The translations under genes and the position numbers were made by a program. Shown here one piece after another: positions 1 through 9,926 of a stretch of 64,000 nucleotides of DNA. Where the stretch lies: NCBI GenBank assembly GCA_047967505.1, contig CM106541.1. One strand, written 5' to 3'. The number at the start of each line of letters is the position of its first letter. Position 1 is the stretch's first letter. Source of the stretch: Dipteris shenzhenensis (Eukaryota > Polypodiophyta > Polypodiopsida > Gleicheniales). The notes under the pieces are model-generated. The model was not told where the DNA came from and did no database searches. It was given only the letters and a program-made list of their open reading frames with translations.

Positions 1-1330
1 TTTTCTAGAAGTCGCTTTGGTTGGATTGGAATGTTAGGGTCCTTGGTGGCCTCTTTCTGTTGGCATGTAATTACATTTACATGTGATTTTACACTTGCCG
101 GACCCAGACTTTGATGGTCCATCCCAATGATGCTGATGGGGACGTCAGGCTTAACCTCTGTTTGTTCTGGGATCTTATTTTTCATGGGACAATCCATGCA
201 TGCATGCCCTATGCCACAATCTCTGCAGAGTGGTTGGAAAGTAGCTAGGCTACCATGATGAGGGCACTCTGTGATCTTGTGATTTTCTCCACAACCGTAG
301 CACTTGATTGGTGCTCAAAATGTGCTAGGTCATACTTGATTTGTATAACCTGGTATTAGACCCTCTGCACCTTCTACATAGTACCATTGTGTACTCTGTT
401 TCATACTCTTCCTGAGGAGCTGGGCTTGGTGCTCTTGGATATGGTCGTGGATTCGGATTCCTGAGTAGTTGTGGGACTTGTGTTTGAACGGGAACATGAT
501 TTAGCCTCAGAGCTAGGGGCGCTTATGCAAGTGCCAGTTGCCTGTATACTGGCATGGGTGCCACTTGGTATTGTGGAGGTCGAGGCAGATTGTTGCACAT
601 GTTGAAGATGCAACTGATCTCATCATGGCCGCCGATGATGCAGATATGGCACCACAACCGTGGCAGTGGATTTGCTTGTGCAGTGATCCTGGCTCTGAGG
701 ACCGGGCACTCATTTGCTGTATGATTTGCCAGGCAGTGTGGACACCATACATTTTCTCACCGTGGATATGTTTGAGTTGGCGGCTGAGACAAGTGGAGTT
801 TTTGATCCATGGCCTGCATCATGTCTTCTTTCAGCTTCATGGTCATGGCCTCTAGGCGATCTTCATTGGATGTTTCGGCAATGGACTTGGATTTGCCTTT
901 TTTGGAGTGCTTATCTCGGGTAATAGATCTGTTGTCATCACTGCTAGTGTTTGAGTCAGTCATGCCATCCTCGATGTCAATGGCTGTTGCATGAGTAGCA
1001 CGCATGAGTAGCACTGAATGTTTCATAGCTGCTTATCTTTTTCATATCCTTTCGGATTTTCTTTCTGATTCTTGCAATGAACCATGCCATGAGGTACTTT
1101 GCATCTGGGCATGGGACACATTTGGTGATTAATCGTTTCATCTTAGCTAGGTACGTGTGTACATGTTCTCTCCGGTCTTGTTTAGTCTTGCTGAGTTGGA
1201 GAGCGGGATCATCTTGTAGACTTTCCATTTGAAAGCATCGTTTGAATTCGGTTTGAAGTAGTTTCCATGTGGCGCGTTCTTCCACAACAAGGTCTAGGTA
1301 CCATTCAGATGCTTCATTAGTTAAGGCCAT
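1..1330 (-). pseudogene. gag: Ty3/gypsy-type gag fragment
   Basis: This is the C-terminal part of a retrotransposon gag read on the minus strand. From the Met codon at 1330 the protein starts with the EASEWYLDL block typical of the gypsy capsid (retrotrans_gag) family and runs through a helical segment to about 977. Zinc knuckles of the form C-x2-C-x3-H-x4-C follow near 700-740 and near 264-303. The stretch is strongly similar to 50195-51560, where the same protein is more complete upstream. Similarity stops at the Met, where the purine tract begins, so the N-terminal gag is missing or displaced. Several stops and frameshifts separate the blocks, so this is a decayed copy. It continues beyond the left edge of the window. 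Confidence 0.8.
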
Positions 1331-1386
1331 GAAAGAGTGGAGAGAGAAAAGAGAGAGGGGGGATGATAGAGAGAGGGGGGGTAAGG

Positions 1387-1439
<53 letters not shown>

Positions 1440-1606
1440 GGGAGAGAATGAGAGAGAGAGAGAGAGAGAGTGAGAGAGAGAGAGACAGAGACAGAGACAA
1501 AGAGACAGAGTGGAGAGAGAAAAGAGAGAGAGGGGGATGGTAGAGAGAGGGGGTGTAAGGGGGAGAGAGTGGAGAGAGAGAAGAGAGAGAGAGTGAGGCA
1601 GAGAGA
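1331..1606. repeat. GA-rich purine tract, first segment
   Basis: Almost pure A and G on the plus strand, with long (GA)n runs and short G runs. It starts exactly where the gag similarity at 1330 ends and stops at the LTR of copia B1. Its last five bases (agaga) recur at 8060-8064 as the B1 target duplication. Long serine/leucine/proline-rich frames read on the other strand are microsatellite artefacts and not genes. Confidence 0.95.
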
Positions 1607-1958
1607 TGTGAAGATAGTGGGAGAGAGGGAAGGAGTCTCACTTGCAGCTTTCTCACATACACAATGGGGGAATACACACAAAGGTGGAGGCTGAAAATAA
1701 TTTTCCTCTTCTTAGTTGTGAAAGCCAAAAGAACTCTAGTACAAAGAAATAGAAGAACCCTATATGTGGGTCTCAAACCAAACTCAGCTAACTAAGATGG
1801 CATACTAACTGAGCCACGAACTAGAGTATATAAGGATAGCTATCATCCAGCTATTATTCATGGGCGGTGTACCAACTGCATCTGTAGCTAACAAGTCAGT
1901 GACATAAATGCACAATGGTCACCCTGGCATATCATGAGTGGAGCTCGATATCTCAACA
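1607..1958 (-). repeat. Copia B1 3' LTR
   Basis: Starts in the element's sense with TGTTGAGATATCGAG and ends TTCACA, so it has the TG...CA ends of an LTR. It matches 7708-8059 over its whole 352 bp with about 14 differences by eye, and also matches 22614-22965 and 56408-56760. Confidence 0.95.
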
Positions 1959-1972
1959 CTCCCCCTCGAGCT
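1959..1972 (-). other. Copia B1 polypurine tract
   Basis: In the element's sense this reads GAGCTCGAGGGGGAG directly before the 3' LTR, the expected place for the plus-strand primer. Confidence 0.8.
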
Positions 1973-3400
1973 CAATCCCAATTCTTGCACACCAAGTAGG
2001 TCTCTAAACTTGCACAGCTTCTCTGTGCCCAATGCCTTCATGAATATGTTAGCTACCTGATCCTCTATGTTGACATAAACTAGATCAATAAGACCTAGTA
2101 AAACCTTCTTCTGTACATAGTGATAATGCACCTCAATGTGCTTTGTTCTAGCATGATAGACTGGGTTATTTGCCAAGTGTATACTTCTCATGTTGTCACA
2201 ATAAATGACAACTGGCCCATCTGTAGACTGATGCATATCATAAAGTAGCTTATGCAACCAAGCTACCTCACATGCAGCCATTGCTGCACCCCTTTACTCA
2301 GCCTCTGTGCTCGACAAGGCAATTGTAGGCTGTTTCTTGCTGCTCCAAGTGATTGCAGCACTCCCAAAAGAGAACACATATCCACTGGTAGATCCTCTAT
2401 CAGAAATACTACCAACCCAATCAGCATCAGTGTATCCATGCAACTGTATCTGAACCCCAGCCTCATAAAATAGTCCATACTGCAATGTGGACTTCACATA
2501 CCTGAGTATGTGTCTAGCTGCATCCAAATGCGGTTTCCTTGGAGCCTGCATAAACTGACTTACCAATCCAACAGCATAGCTCAAATCTGGCTTGGTAATA
2601 GTCATATAAATCAAACTTCCTACTATGCACTTGTACATAGTAGGGTCTTCCAAAAGCTCACCTCCTGCATCTGCACTCAGCTTCACATTCTGCTCCAAAG
2701 GAACTGAAACAGGCTTACAGGCTGTCATCCCATATTTGGATAGCATGTCCAATCCATACTGCCTCTGCAAGAGCTGTATCCCACTTGGTGATCTAATCAT
2801 CTCAATGCTCAAGAAATAACGCAGCTCTCCCAAATCCTTCATCTCAAACTTTTGCTTCAATAGCATTTTCACATGAAGGATATCTTCATCACTATCACCT
2901 GTGATGATCAAATCATCAACATAAATGACAAGCAGCATAATACCTTTCTCTGTTTTTCTCACATAAAGTGAGAAATCTGCCTTGGAAATCTGAAAGCCAA
3001 TAGTGACAAGATACTATCCTATCTAGTCAGACCATGCTCTAGGTGCTTGCTTCAAGCCATACAAGGCTTTCTTCAACCTGCAAACAAACTCAGGATGAAC
3101 AGCATGAACATAACCTGGTGGCTGCCATTCTTTACATCCATCTGATGTAAAGACCATCCCTTTGATGCAGCCATAGCAATGACTGCTCTTACGATTGCCA
3201 TATGTCTGTGCATACCCCTTGACAACTAATCTTGCCTTGTATCTATTCACAGAACCATCTACATTGTGCTTCACCTTATAAACCCACTTACAGCCAATTG
3301 CATTCTTGTCTTTAGGCAAAGGCACCAATCCCCATGTAGTATTTGCTTCCAAAGCATCCATTTCTTCATCCATGGCTTTCTCCCATTTTTCTTTTCCCAT
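1973..3400 (-). pseudogene. pol: Copia B1 reverse transcriptase and RNase H region
   Basis: The C-terminal half of the B1 polyprotein. The RT part starts near 3400 ([18 protein letters not shown]), passes through KWVYKVKH and [11 protein letters not shown], then the intact catalytic YVDD box (LLVIYVDDLIITGD) near 2890-2950. RNase H follows with GYTDADW, STSGYVFSFGSA and ALSSTEAE (about 2290-2420) and ends near 1990 with the DLLGVQELG tail. Near 3120-3200 the stretch holding [11 protein letters not shown] and the FSPVARM block, present in the relative at 26416-27222, has been lost with flanking sequence joined out of frame. A stop at the end of RNase H and a frame break near 2970-3020 make it inactive. 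Confidence 0.88.
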
Positions 3401-3650
3401 GGCTTGCTCAAAAGAAGTGGGTTCTGGTTCCTATATCACTTTGACCATATAGGCATAGTGAATGGCTGTAAATCCATCATATTTTAGCCTATCCATAGGA
3501 TACCTAGCTCTGGTAGACCTGCACAAAATAGGCTCACTTCCAGGTGCTCTCAAAACATCACTGGTCTTCCTTACTCCAGGTGTAACAACAGAAGGAATAC
3601 CCAACTCATCATCAATGCTCTGTTCTAAGCCACTGGATTCACCATCCACA

Positions 3651-4215
3651 CCTGGGGGATTCACTCTTAGTATAAGGGTGACGTCACCTGCATGCATGAA
3701 CTTCAAGAAAACCCCCTTTATACGGTCTATGTAGCATAATAAAACACCCCTATTTAAGCTTATAAGAATACCAAAAAAAGCACACTATGTCCCCCCTTTC
3801 CTTAAATGTATGTTCTTTCTCAATTATTTGGATTAAACCATAATAAAATTTAGATGATATACATTAGACCATCTTCAAATCTTCACCAATGGGGGAATAT
3901 TCATTTGTTTCCCTACCATGGGCTAAAACTAGCTATAGCTAGGGCTTAGTTCATTCACACTTGGTACATGACCAATTTTCACTAGTCAAATGTGTATGTG
4001 TGTACTTTTTATGTTTAGGGGTTAAAAACTTTTATTTTCCTACACCCCTCCCTCTTTCCCCCCAAATATGTCAAGGCCCCCCTACCTTAAATTTAATAAT
4101 GAAAAAAAGTAGAAAGGGCCCCCACCCCTAATGTATAAGCTTATGCCTCATCTCCAAAAACCCCCCTATTGTACACTCATGTGATATCATAAGGGACCCC
4201 TTGTGAATCCCCAGG
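3651..4215. mobile_element. Small DNA transposon (MITE-like) nested in copia B1
   Basis: A 565-bp block absent from the matching position of the related copia at about 27110. It begins CCTGGGGGATTCAC and ends GTGAATCCCCAGG, near-perfect terminal inverted repeats of 13-14 bp. The flanks are catccaca (3643-3650) and cagccaca (4216-4223), an 8-bp target duplication with one mismatch; the relative keeps a single copy. The interior has no coding potential and several runs of C on the plus strand. The 8-bp duplication suggests the hAT superfamily, but the termini are not classical hAT ends, so the class is left open. Confidence 0.8.
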
Positions 4216-4223
4216 CAGCCACA

Positions 4224-5920
4224 TAAGAGTGACCTGCATTCACATTAAACATGGGCTGATCTACCTTCTCTTTTCCTTTTCGTGATACCTGCATACCACT
4301 ATCTGCATTGCTTTGAAGAGATTCTCCTGATCTCAATCTGCCTGTCCATGGTGAAGTATGTGAACCATTGCTAGAGGACATTGTATGTCCACTAATATTT
4401 TGTGATTGCTGCTATGAATTCTGTGCAGCATTACCATTTTGTGCATCTATATCATCAATCACATATACTGGTTTATACCAGCTGCTCATTTCATCAAAAA
4501 CAACATCTCTACTCTGTAAACTTACGAGTAGAAGGGTTATACCATCTATACCCTTTCTGCTGTAGAGAATAACCAATAAAGATGCACTTCTCAGCTTTTG
4601 GATCCAACTTGGACCTCAACTCATCTGGCACATGAACATAGGCAATGCAACCAAAAATTTTCAAATGAGAAATATCTGGTTTTCTACTAGTATACATCTC
4701 CTCTGGAGTCATGCCATGTATTGCTGCAGTGGGAGTCCTGTTCATTATGTAGACTATTGTAGCAACTGCTTTAGCCCAATAAAAATCCGGTAGGTATTTT
4801 TCATTTAGCATGGCCCGAGATACCTCTCCAATATGCCTGTTTTTCCTTTCTGGAAGTCCATTTTGCTGTGGGGTATGATTGCATGAATATTGCTGTTTTA
4901 TGCCATGCTCCTGTAGGGACCTTGCAAACTCATTTGAGAGGTACTCTCCCCCTCCATTTGACCTTAGGCATTTTATTTGCAGGCCTGTTTCTTTTTCAAC
5001 CATAGCTCTAAAAGCTTTATAATGCCCAAAGACTTCACTTTTCTTTTTCATAAAATATGCCCAAACGTTTCTGCTATAGTCATCAATAAAAGTGACAAAA
5101 AAATGATAGCCTCCAATAGATGTAGCTTTGATAGTCCACACATCAGAGTGGATTAATTCCAATGGATTCTCACTCTCTTGAACATGTCTAGGAAATGGTT
5201 TCCTTGCCTGTTTTCCAAATTGACAGGCTTCACATACCTTATGCATTTCTGCAACCGTGCAATAATATTTTGGGCCTGCATTGATTTAAGTCACTGTACA
5301 TTAACATGACCAATGCGTTTATGCTAGATATCAATATCTGCAACTACACCTATCCCATGTGAAAACATTGCTGCACTCAATTCAAGCATGTCTGCATCCA
5401 ACGTAAATATCCTGCCCTTCTTCTTTCCTTTTGCTATCAAGCGACCGTTATTTTTCATATCCTCAACAAAGCATCCATGAGGATTAAATCTGACTTGCAA
5501 GCCCTGCTCAACCATTTGACCAACAAAAACCAAGTTCTTGGTGATATTCAGGACATGAAATACATCAGACAGGTATTTCTTTTTCCCATCCTGTATAGAC
5601 AAAGGAATTTTACCAATCTGCACAATAGGATGTGTAGTATCATCACCCGTCTCCACAAATCCTAGTCTTTCCATTTTCCTTGCATCCTGCATCCATTCTG
5701 CATGACCTGTCATGTGGTTTGATGCACCTGAGTCAACATACCACACATCATTACTTTCTTCTATACTTGTCACAGAATTGGTCATGTGCTGCACCATAAA
5801 CAAATGCTCATTTCTGTCATCACCCTGTCTACTAGAGGATGCATAATTTGCTTGCTGCAATTTTCCATTCATAATGTCATTCTGCTTTTTGTAGCAGGCT
5901 TTAGCCATATGACCCATTTC
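4224..5920 (-). pseudogene. pol: Copia B1 protease and integrase region
   Basis: Reading minus from about 5917, the aspartic protease shows its active-site block WYVDSGASNHMTGH (about 5700-5750). A pre-integrase zinc region ends in CEACQFGKQ (about 5220-5240), and the integrase core contains IHSDVW, FVTFIDDYSRNVW and LRSNGGGEYLSNEF. The second catalytic Asp of the D,D-35-E triad is Asn here, whereas the related fragment at 27.8 kb encodes Asp. Frame breaks occur near 5250-5320 and again downstream of 4509. The region ends in the serine-rich linker before RT, where the small transposon inserted. Confidence 0.85.
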
Positions 5921-6649
5921 ACCACAATAGTAGCATTCAACATTGCTGTTTGCATTTTAGCCTCTCTGCCATCCACCATGACCTCTTTGGCTCCCCCTGC
6001 CTCTAGAGTTACCATGTCCTCCTCCAAAGGACTGGTTTTCTTGAGTTTGCTGCATATTCTGATTTCTACCACGGCCCTTAGATCGGCCTCCTCTAGCTCT
6101 GCCTCTACCTCTTCCAACATTTGAGTAGAAGATAGCTTCTTTTGAAGTTCCTCCTGAAGAAGATGTACCACTATTTCTCTACTCTTCAGAAATTAGGCAT
6201 CATTGCTTTCTTCTGTACTTGTCACAGAATTTGTTATATGTTGCACCATAAACAAATGCTCATTTCTGTCATCACCCTGTCTACTAGAGGATGCATAATT
6301 GCCTTGCTGCAATTTTCTATTCATAATGTCATTCTGCTTTTTGTAGCAGTCTTTCGCCATATGCCCCATTTTACCACAGTAGTAGCATTCAACATTGCTA
6401 TTTGCATTTTGGCCTCTCTGCCATCCACCACGACCTCTTTGGCTCCCCCTGCCTCTAGAGTTACCATGTCCTCCTGCATAGGACTGGTTTTCTTGCATTT
6501 GCTACATATTCTGATTTCTACCACGGCCTGCAGATCGGCCTCCTCTACCTCTGCCTCTACCTCTACCAGCATTTGAGTAGAAGACAGTTTCTTTTGAAGT
6601 TCCTGCTGAAGAAGATGCACCACCATTTCTCTGCTCTTTAGAAATTAAA
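5746..6649. repeat. 452-bp tandem duplication in copia B1 gag
   Basis: Two direct copies, about 5746-6197 and 6198-6649, cover the end of gag, including the CCHC knuckle and the Gly/Arg-rich stretch. The copies have diverged by scattered substitutions. The related fragment at 55.0-55.5 kb has a single copy, so the duplication is private to B1 or its recent ancestor. Confidence 0.9.
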
Positions 6650-7204
6650 CAACTCCTCAAAATCACAAAATTTTTCATGGACGGCAATGGATGTCCAGAA
6701 CTGTGCATAATCCTTTCCTAGACCATTCAAGGTCATAGAAACTAGATCATCATCTTCCACTGGCGACCCAATGGAAGCAAGTGCATCTGCAATTTTCTTC
6801 ACCTTCATGTGGTAGTCATTGATGCTCATATTTGCTCTCTGCACATTATGCAACTCCTACTTGAGCTGCATTTTCCTGGCTTGCGTATTTGTGCTGTACA
6901 TTTTTGCCAAAGTATCCCATGCCTCCTTTGGCGTACTTGCATCCTGAATATGCACAATCATAGAATCTGAAATACTGATAGAGAGCCAGTACATAACTTT
7001 TTTGTCTCTCTCATGCCATCCTTTAAATGCCTACATTTCTTGTTGATTGGGAACATTAGGAAGAACTGGTTCTTCTTTATTTCCTGTAATGAACTCCCAA
7101 TAGCCTTTTCCCATAAGGAAATTCGTCATTCTAAACTTCCATGCTTGGAAGTTGTTCTTGTCAAGCTTTTCAATGACAATCTATGAAAGAGAATCAGACG
7201 CCAT
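6198..7204 (-). pseudogene. gag: Copia B1 gag
   Basis: The Met codon at 7204 matches the gag start of the relative at 55864 (MASDALSSQIVTEKLDKNNF). It is a copia capsid of the UBN2/DUF4219 type followed by a knuckle, CYYCGKMGHMAKDC (about 6340-6380), and a basic Gly/Arg-rich tail. A stop falls near codon 8, another where the capsid meets the NFEELFNF block near 6640, and the tail is duplicated. The product would normally form the virus-like particle and bind element RNA; this copy cannot make it. Confidence 0.85.
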
Positions 7205-7695
7205 TGCAGAACACTGAAAAATGTTCTGTCACTGCCAAAAACACAGCTTCTGCCTCACATGGGCAAATCTACAAAACTGATGAAAGTGATATTTGACCAC
7301 ACAGTCACTTCCTAGTGACAATTTTGCATCAATAGGCAATAAGGATGATTCTGTAACTACTAGTATCTCTGTGCACAGGCATACGATGCAATTTCTATGG
7401 TAACTTTTCACCGACCTATAGAGCAGTGGTCACATAGCAAAAATAGGGCCTTTTTCTCAGTGCTTGCTGAGAACTTACGCCTCCAAAATGGGCCTCGAAA
7501 TGGTCCCGTAGCATATATTGCCCTCTCACCACACTGCGAAGTGCGTCTCAATCTGAGACAATGCACTCTTGCACTTTCCAGTTGTGCTACTTGCAGAGAT
7601 TTGCTCCCAAACTCAAAAAAGGAAAGCAACATTGGTCCTCTTACCAGGATATCGTGAACTTGGTTTGCTTTCTTGAGCTCCTTACCATGAACCAG
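7205..7695 (-). other. Copia B1 untranslated leader
   Basis: About 490 bp between the PBS and the gag start. It aligns with 55865-56395 of the related fragment. No conserved frame is visible. Confidence 0.75.
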
Positions 7696-7707
7696 GCTCT
7701 GATACCA
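7696..7707 (-). other. Copia B1 primer-binding site
   Basis: Reads TGGTATCAGAGC in the element's sense, immediately after the CA end of the 5' LTR. This is the standard complement of the 3' end of plant initiator tRNA-Met, which primes minus-strand DNA synthesis. Confidence 0.93.
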
Positions 7708-8059
7708 TGTGAACATAGTGGGAGAGAGGGAAGGAGTCTCACTTGCGGCTTTCTCACATACACAATGGGGGAATACACACAAAGGTGGAGGCTGAAAACA
7801 ATTTTTCTCTTCTTAGTTGTGAAAGCCAAAAGAACTCTAGTACAAAGAAATAGAAGAACCCTATATGTGGGTCTCAAACCAAACTCAGCTAACTAAGGTG
7901 GCATACTAACTGAGGCACGAAGTAGAGTACATAAGGATAATTGTCATCCAGCTATTATTCATGGGCGGTGTACCAACCGCATCTACAGCTAACAAGTCGG
8001 TGACATAAATGCACAATGGTCACCCTGGCATATCATGAGTGGAGCTCGATATCTCAACA
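7708..8059 (-). repeat. Copia B1 5' LTR
   Basis: A 352-bp partner of 1607-1958 with the same TG and CA ends. It carries the element's promoter and transcript start, although no convincing TATA box stands out by eye. Confidence 0.95.
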
Positions 8060-8082
8060 AGAGAGAGAGTGAGAGAGAGAAA
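8060..8082. repeat. GA tract remnant between two copia insertions
   Basis: 23 bp of GA repeat. Its first five bases are the B1 target duplication and its last five (agaaa) the A1 target duplication. It is the only original sequence left between the two elements. Confidence 0.92.
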
Positions 8083-8259
8083 TGTGGGGGTTAAAGGTCA
8101 CTGTGCCTTTACCCCGGTTATGTACAATACTCAAACACATATATAAATGAATGAAAAAGAAGATTAGGGTGGTTCTGCACCCACCAAAACTTGTGTGGCT
8201 CTCTCTCTCTCTCCCTCTATCTCCCTCTTCCGTTCTTGCTTCCGTTGAGAGCACTCTCA
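8083..8259 (+). repeat. Copia A1 5' LTR
   Basis: Begins TGTGGGGGTTAAAGG and ends GAGAGCACTCTCA. It contains a TATA-like acacatatataaatg near 8137-8151 and a CT-rich end. It is very short for an autonomous copia LTR. Confidence 0.95.
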
Positions 8260-8261
8260 AC

Positions 8262-8273
8262 TGGTATCAAAGC
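8262..8273 (+). other. Copia A1 primer-binding site, mutated
   Basis: Reads TGGTATCAAAGC where A2 has TGGTATCAGAGC, a single G-to-A change in the initiator tRNA-Met complement. Confidence 0.88.
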
Positions 8274-9926
8274 CCGGGTGATCTAGCTGAGCATGCGTGA
8301 ATGCTTGTAGCTCAGCAGCTCTGTGGAAGGAAGGAGAAGCTTTGTGGGAAGCTTTGTGGGTGACTTTACTTGCATTCGAGTGTGCAGAGACCTTGGAGGA
8401 ACCTTTGGAAAAGTTACTTTGGCTTTGCGAAGTGGTTTTGAGAGCCTGTTAAGTGTTTTCAAAGAAAAAGTCGTTTTTTGAGCTTTTTCCTATTCCGTTC
8501 GATGACAGAGACTCTTTATTGACTTGTAGAGGCAACTATTGCTTGCTTTTGGTGTCCACTTCACTTCAGGAGCTTGGAAACACCTTCATTCTTGAATCTG
8601 GGATCATTTCATTGGATTTCTGACTCACTGTGTCAGTTTCTGCGTTTTTTGCCCGGGTGTTGGGACTCAAGTTTGGAGCAACATTGTACACAAGAAAATT
8701 AGCATTTCTGGGGTTATTAGGAGGAGCTGTAGTTTTTGTGGCTTCTATGTAGATTCTTTTATTTTGGAAGTGTTTGTGTTAATTTGATTATGTGAATGAT
8801 GTATTTCAAATTCAAAACTGAATGTGCGGGAGAAAACATGTTGTAAGAACAAGTCTTCAATACAATAGTAATTATTATTATGTAGCAATCCTTTGGTGCA
8901 CTGGGTAATGCTTCTAATGTTCGGGTATAGTTCTGGTGGACTCAGGAGGTCCTAAAACTTCTATGTTGCTCATCATTCGCACTCTGGTGGAGTTTACAAA
9001 TAGCTCTGTTTCCAAAAACGTTTTTCAGTCCGTGTGTTGGACCTAGTAATTGAGACCACGGTTTCCAAAACCGTCTATTCCATTACATTCCGAACACCCA
9101 AAAACCCCTACCTGTCAGTTCTTGCATGATTCGGTGGAGGATTTTTAGAGTTATAGATCTCTGTGCATTCGATTTCGTCTCTCTGTTATGCATTTTTCAT
9201 TCTAAGGTTTTGAAACCTTAGATTTATGCCACATGGCAATGGATAAGTGTTGACTCCCATTTCTCACTCACCGGTTGGGATTTTGGAGTTCTGGCAGAAG
9301 AGAGATATTTGCAGATTTTCTACTGAGTCCGATTATGCAATGGCACCCATGTTTTGAGGCATCTCAGGTTCTATTTTCAGTAGCGGTCATTACCATGGGA
9401 CTATGATTTCTTGAGCATACCTTATGCAGATCACTCTATTTGCAGTTTGAGCAGTGGCGCTCATTCGTGGTATGCATTGGATTGTAGTGGATGATTTATA
9501 GGCCATTTGGATGCATTACGGTCCTTATTGGATATACTGATAGACCCAAATTGCCTTATGGGATGCTATTTTTTATGGATGCTTTGCACATGGATGCTAT
9601 TTTATGCTGAGGGATAGCTTTGACACATTGTAGGTGATGCATTGATAGTGCTATGCTCTCTTGGATGAGATATTATTGATGCATATGCCAGTGGACGGTG
9701 TTTATGCTTGAGTTATTTGGCACTTATTGGCATTTTCTTTTGGGCCAGATTTGCTCATATGGATGCATAGTATATGCACATGAGTCAGATGCATCTTTTG
9801 ATGCTTTGAGCTTTGAGTTTTGGTAATATTTCACTCTATTGTGGCATACACATTTGGGTGCACCTGGTATCTGGTGTGATTCTCTCTTGCAGGCACTAGC
9901 ATTTAGGATTTTGTTTCATTTGCATC
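8274..9926 (+). other. Copia A1 leader
   Basis: A 1.65-kb region between the PBS and gag without a conserved frame. It matches the A2 leader (36154-37582) except at about 8685-8930, where A1 has some 245 bp and A2 only about 26. The leader may hold packaging and translation signals, but none is identifiable by eye. Confidence 0.8.

Larger units (their letters stand above)
1607..8059 (-). mobile_element. Ty1/copia element B1, full length, non-functional
   Basis: A complete LTR retrotransposon on the minus strand. Two 352-bp LTRs (1607-1958 and 7708-8059) flank a PBS next to the right LTR, gag, protease, integrase, RT and RNase H in copia order, and a polypurine tract next to the left LTR. The 5-bp duplication agaga (1602-1606 and 8060-8064) marks insertion into the GA tract. 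By eye the LTRs differ at roughly 4% of sites, so the insertion is older than copia A2. The frame is broken by many stops, an internal RT deletion near 3120-3200, a nested transposon (3651-4215) and a tandem duplication (5746-6649). Three partial relatives lie at 21777-22965, 26416-28708 and 54990-56760. Confidence 0.93.

Noticed and set aside
1321-1776. CRISPR-like regular repetition
   Set aside because: Simple GA microsatellite without unique spacers; the context is a plant genome.
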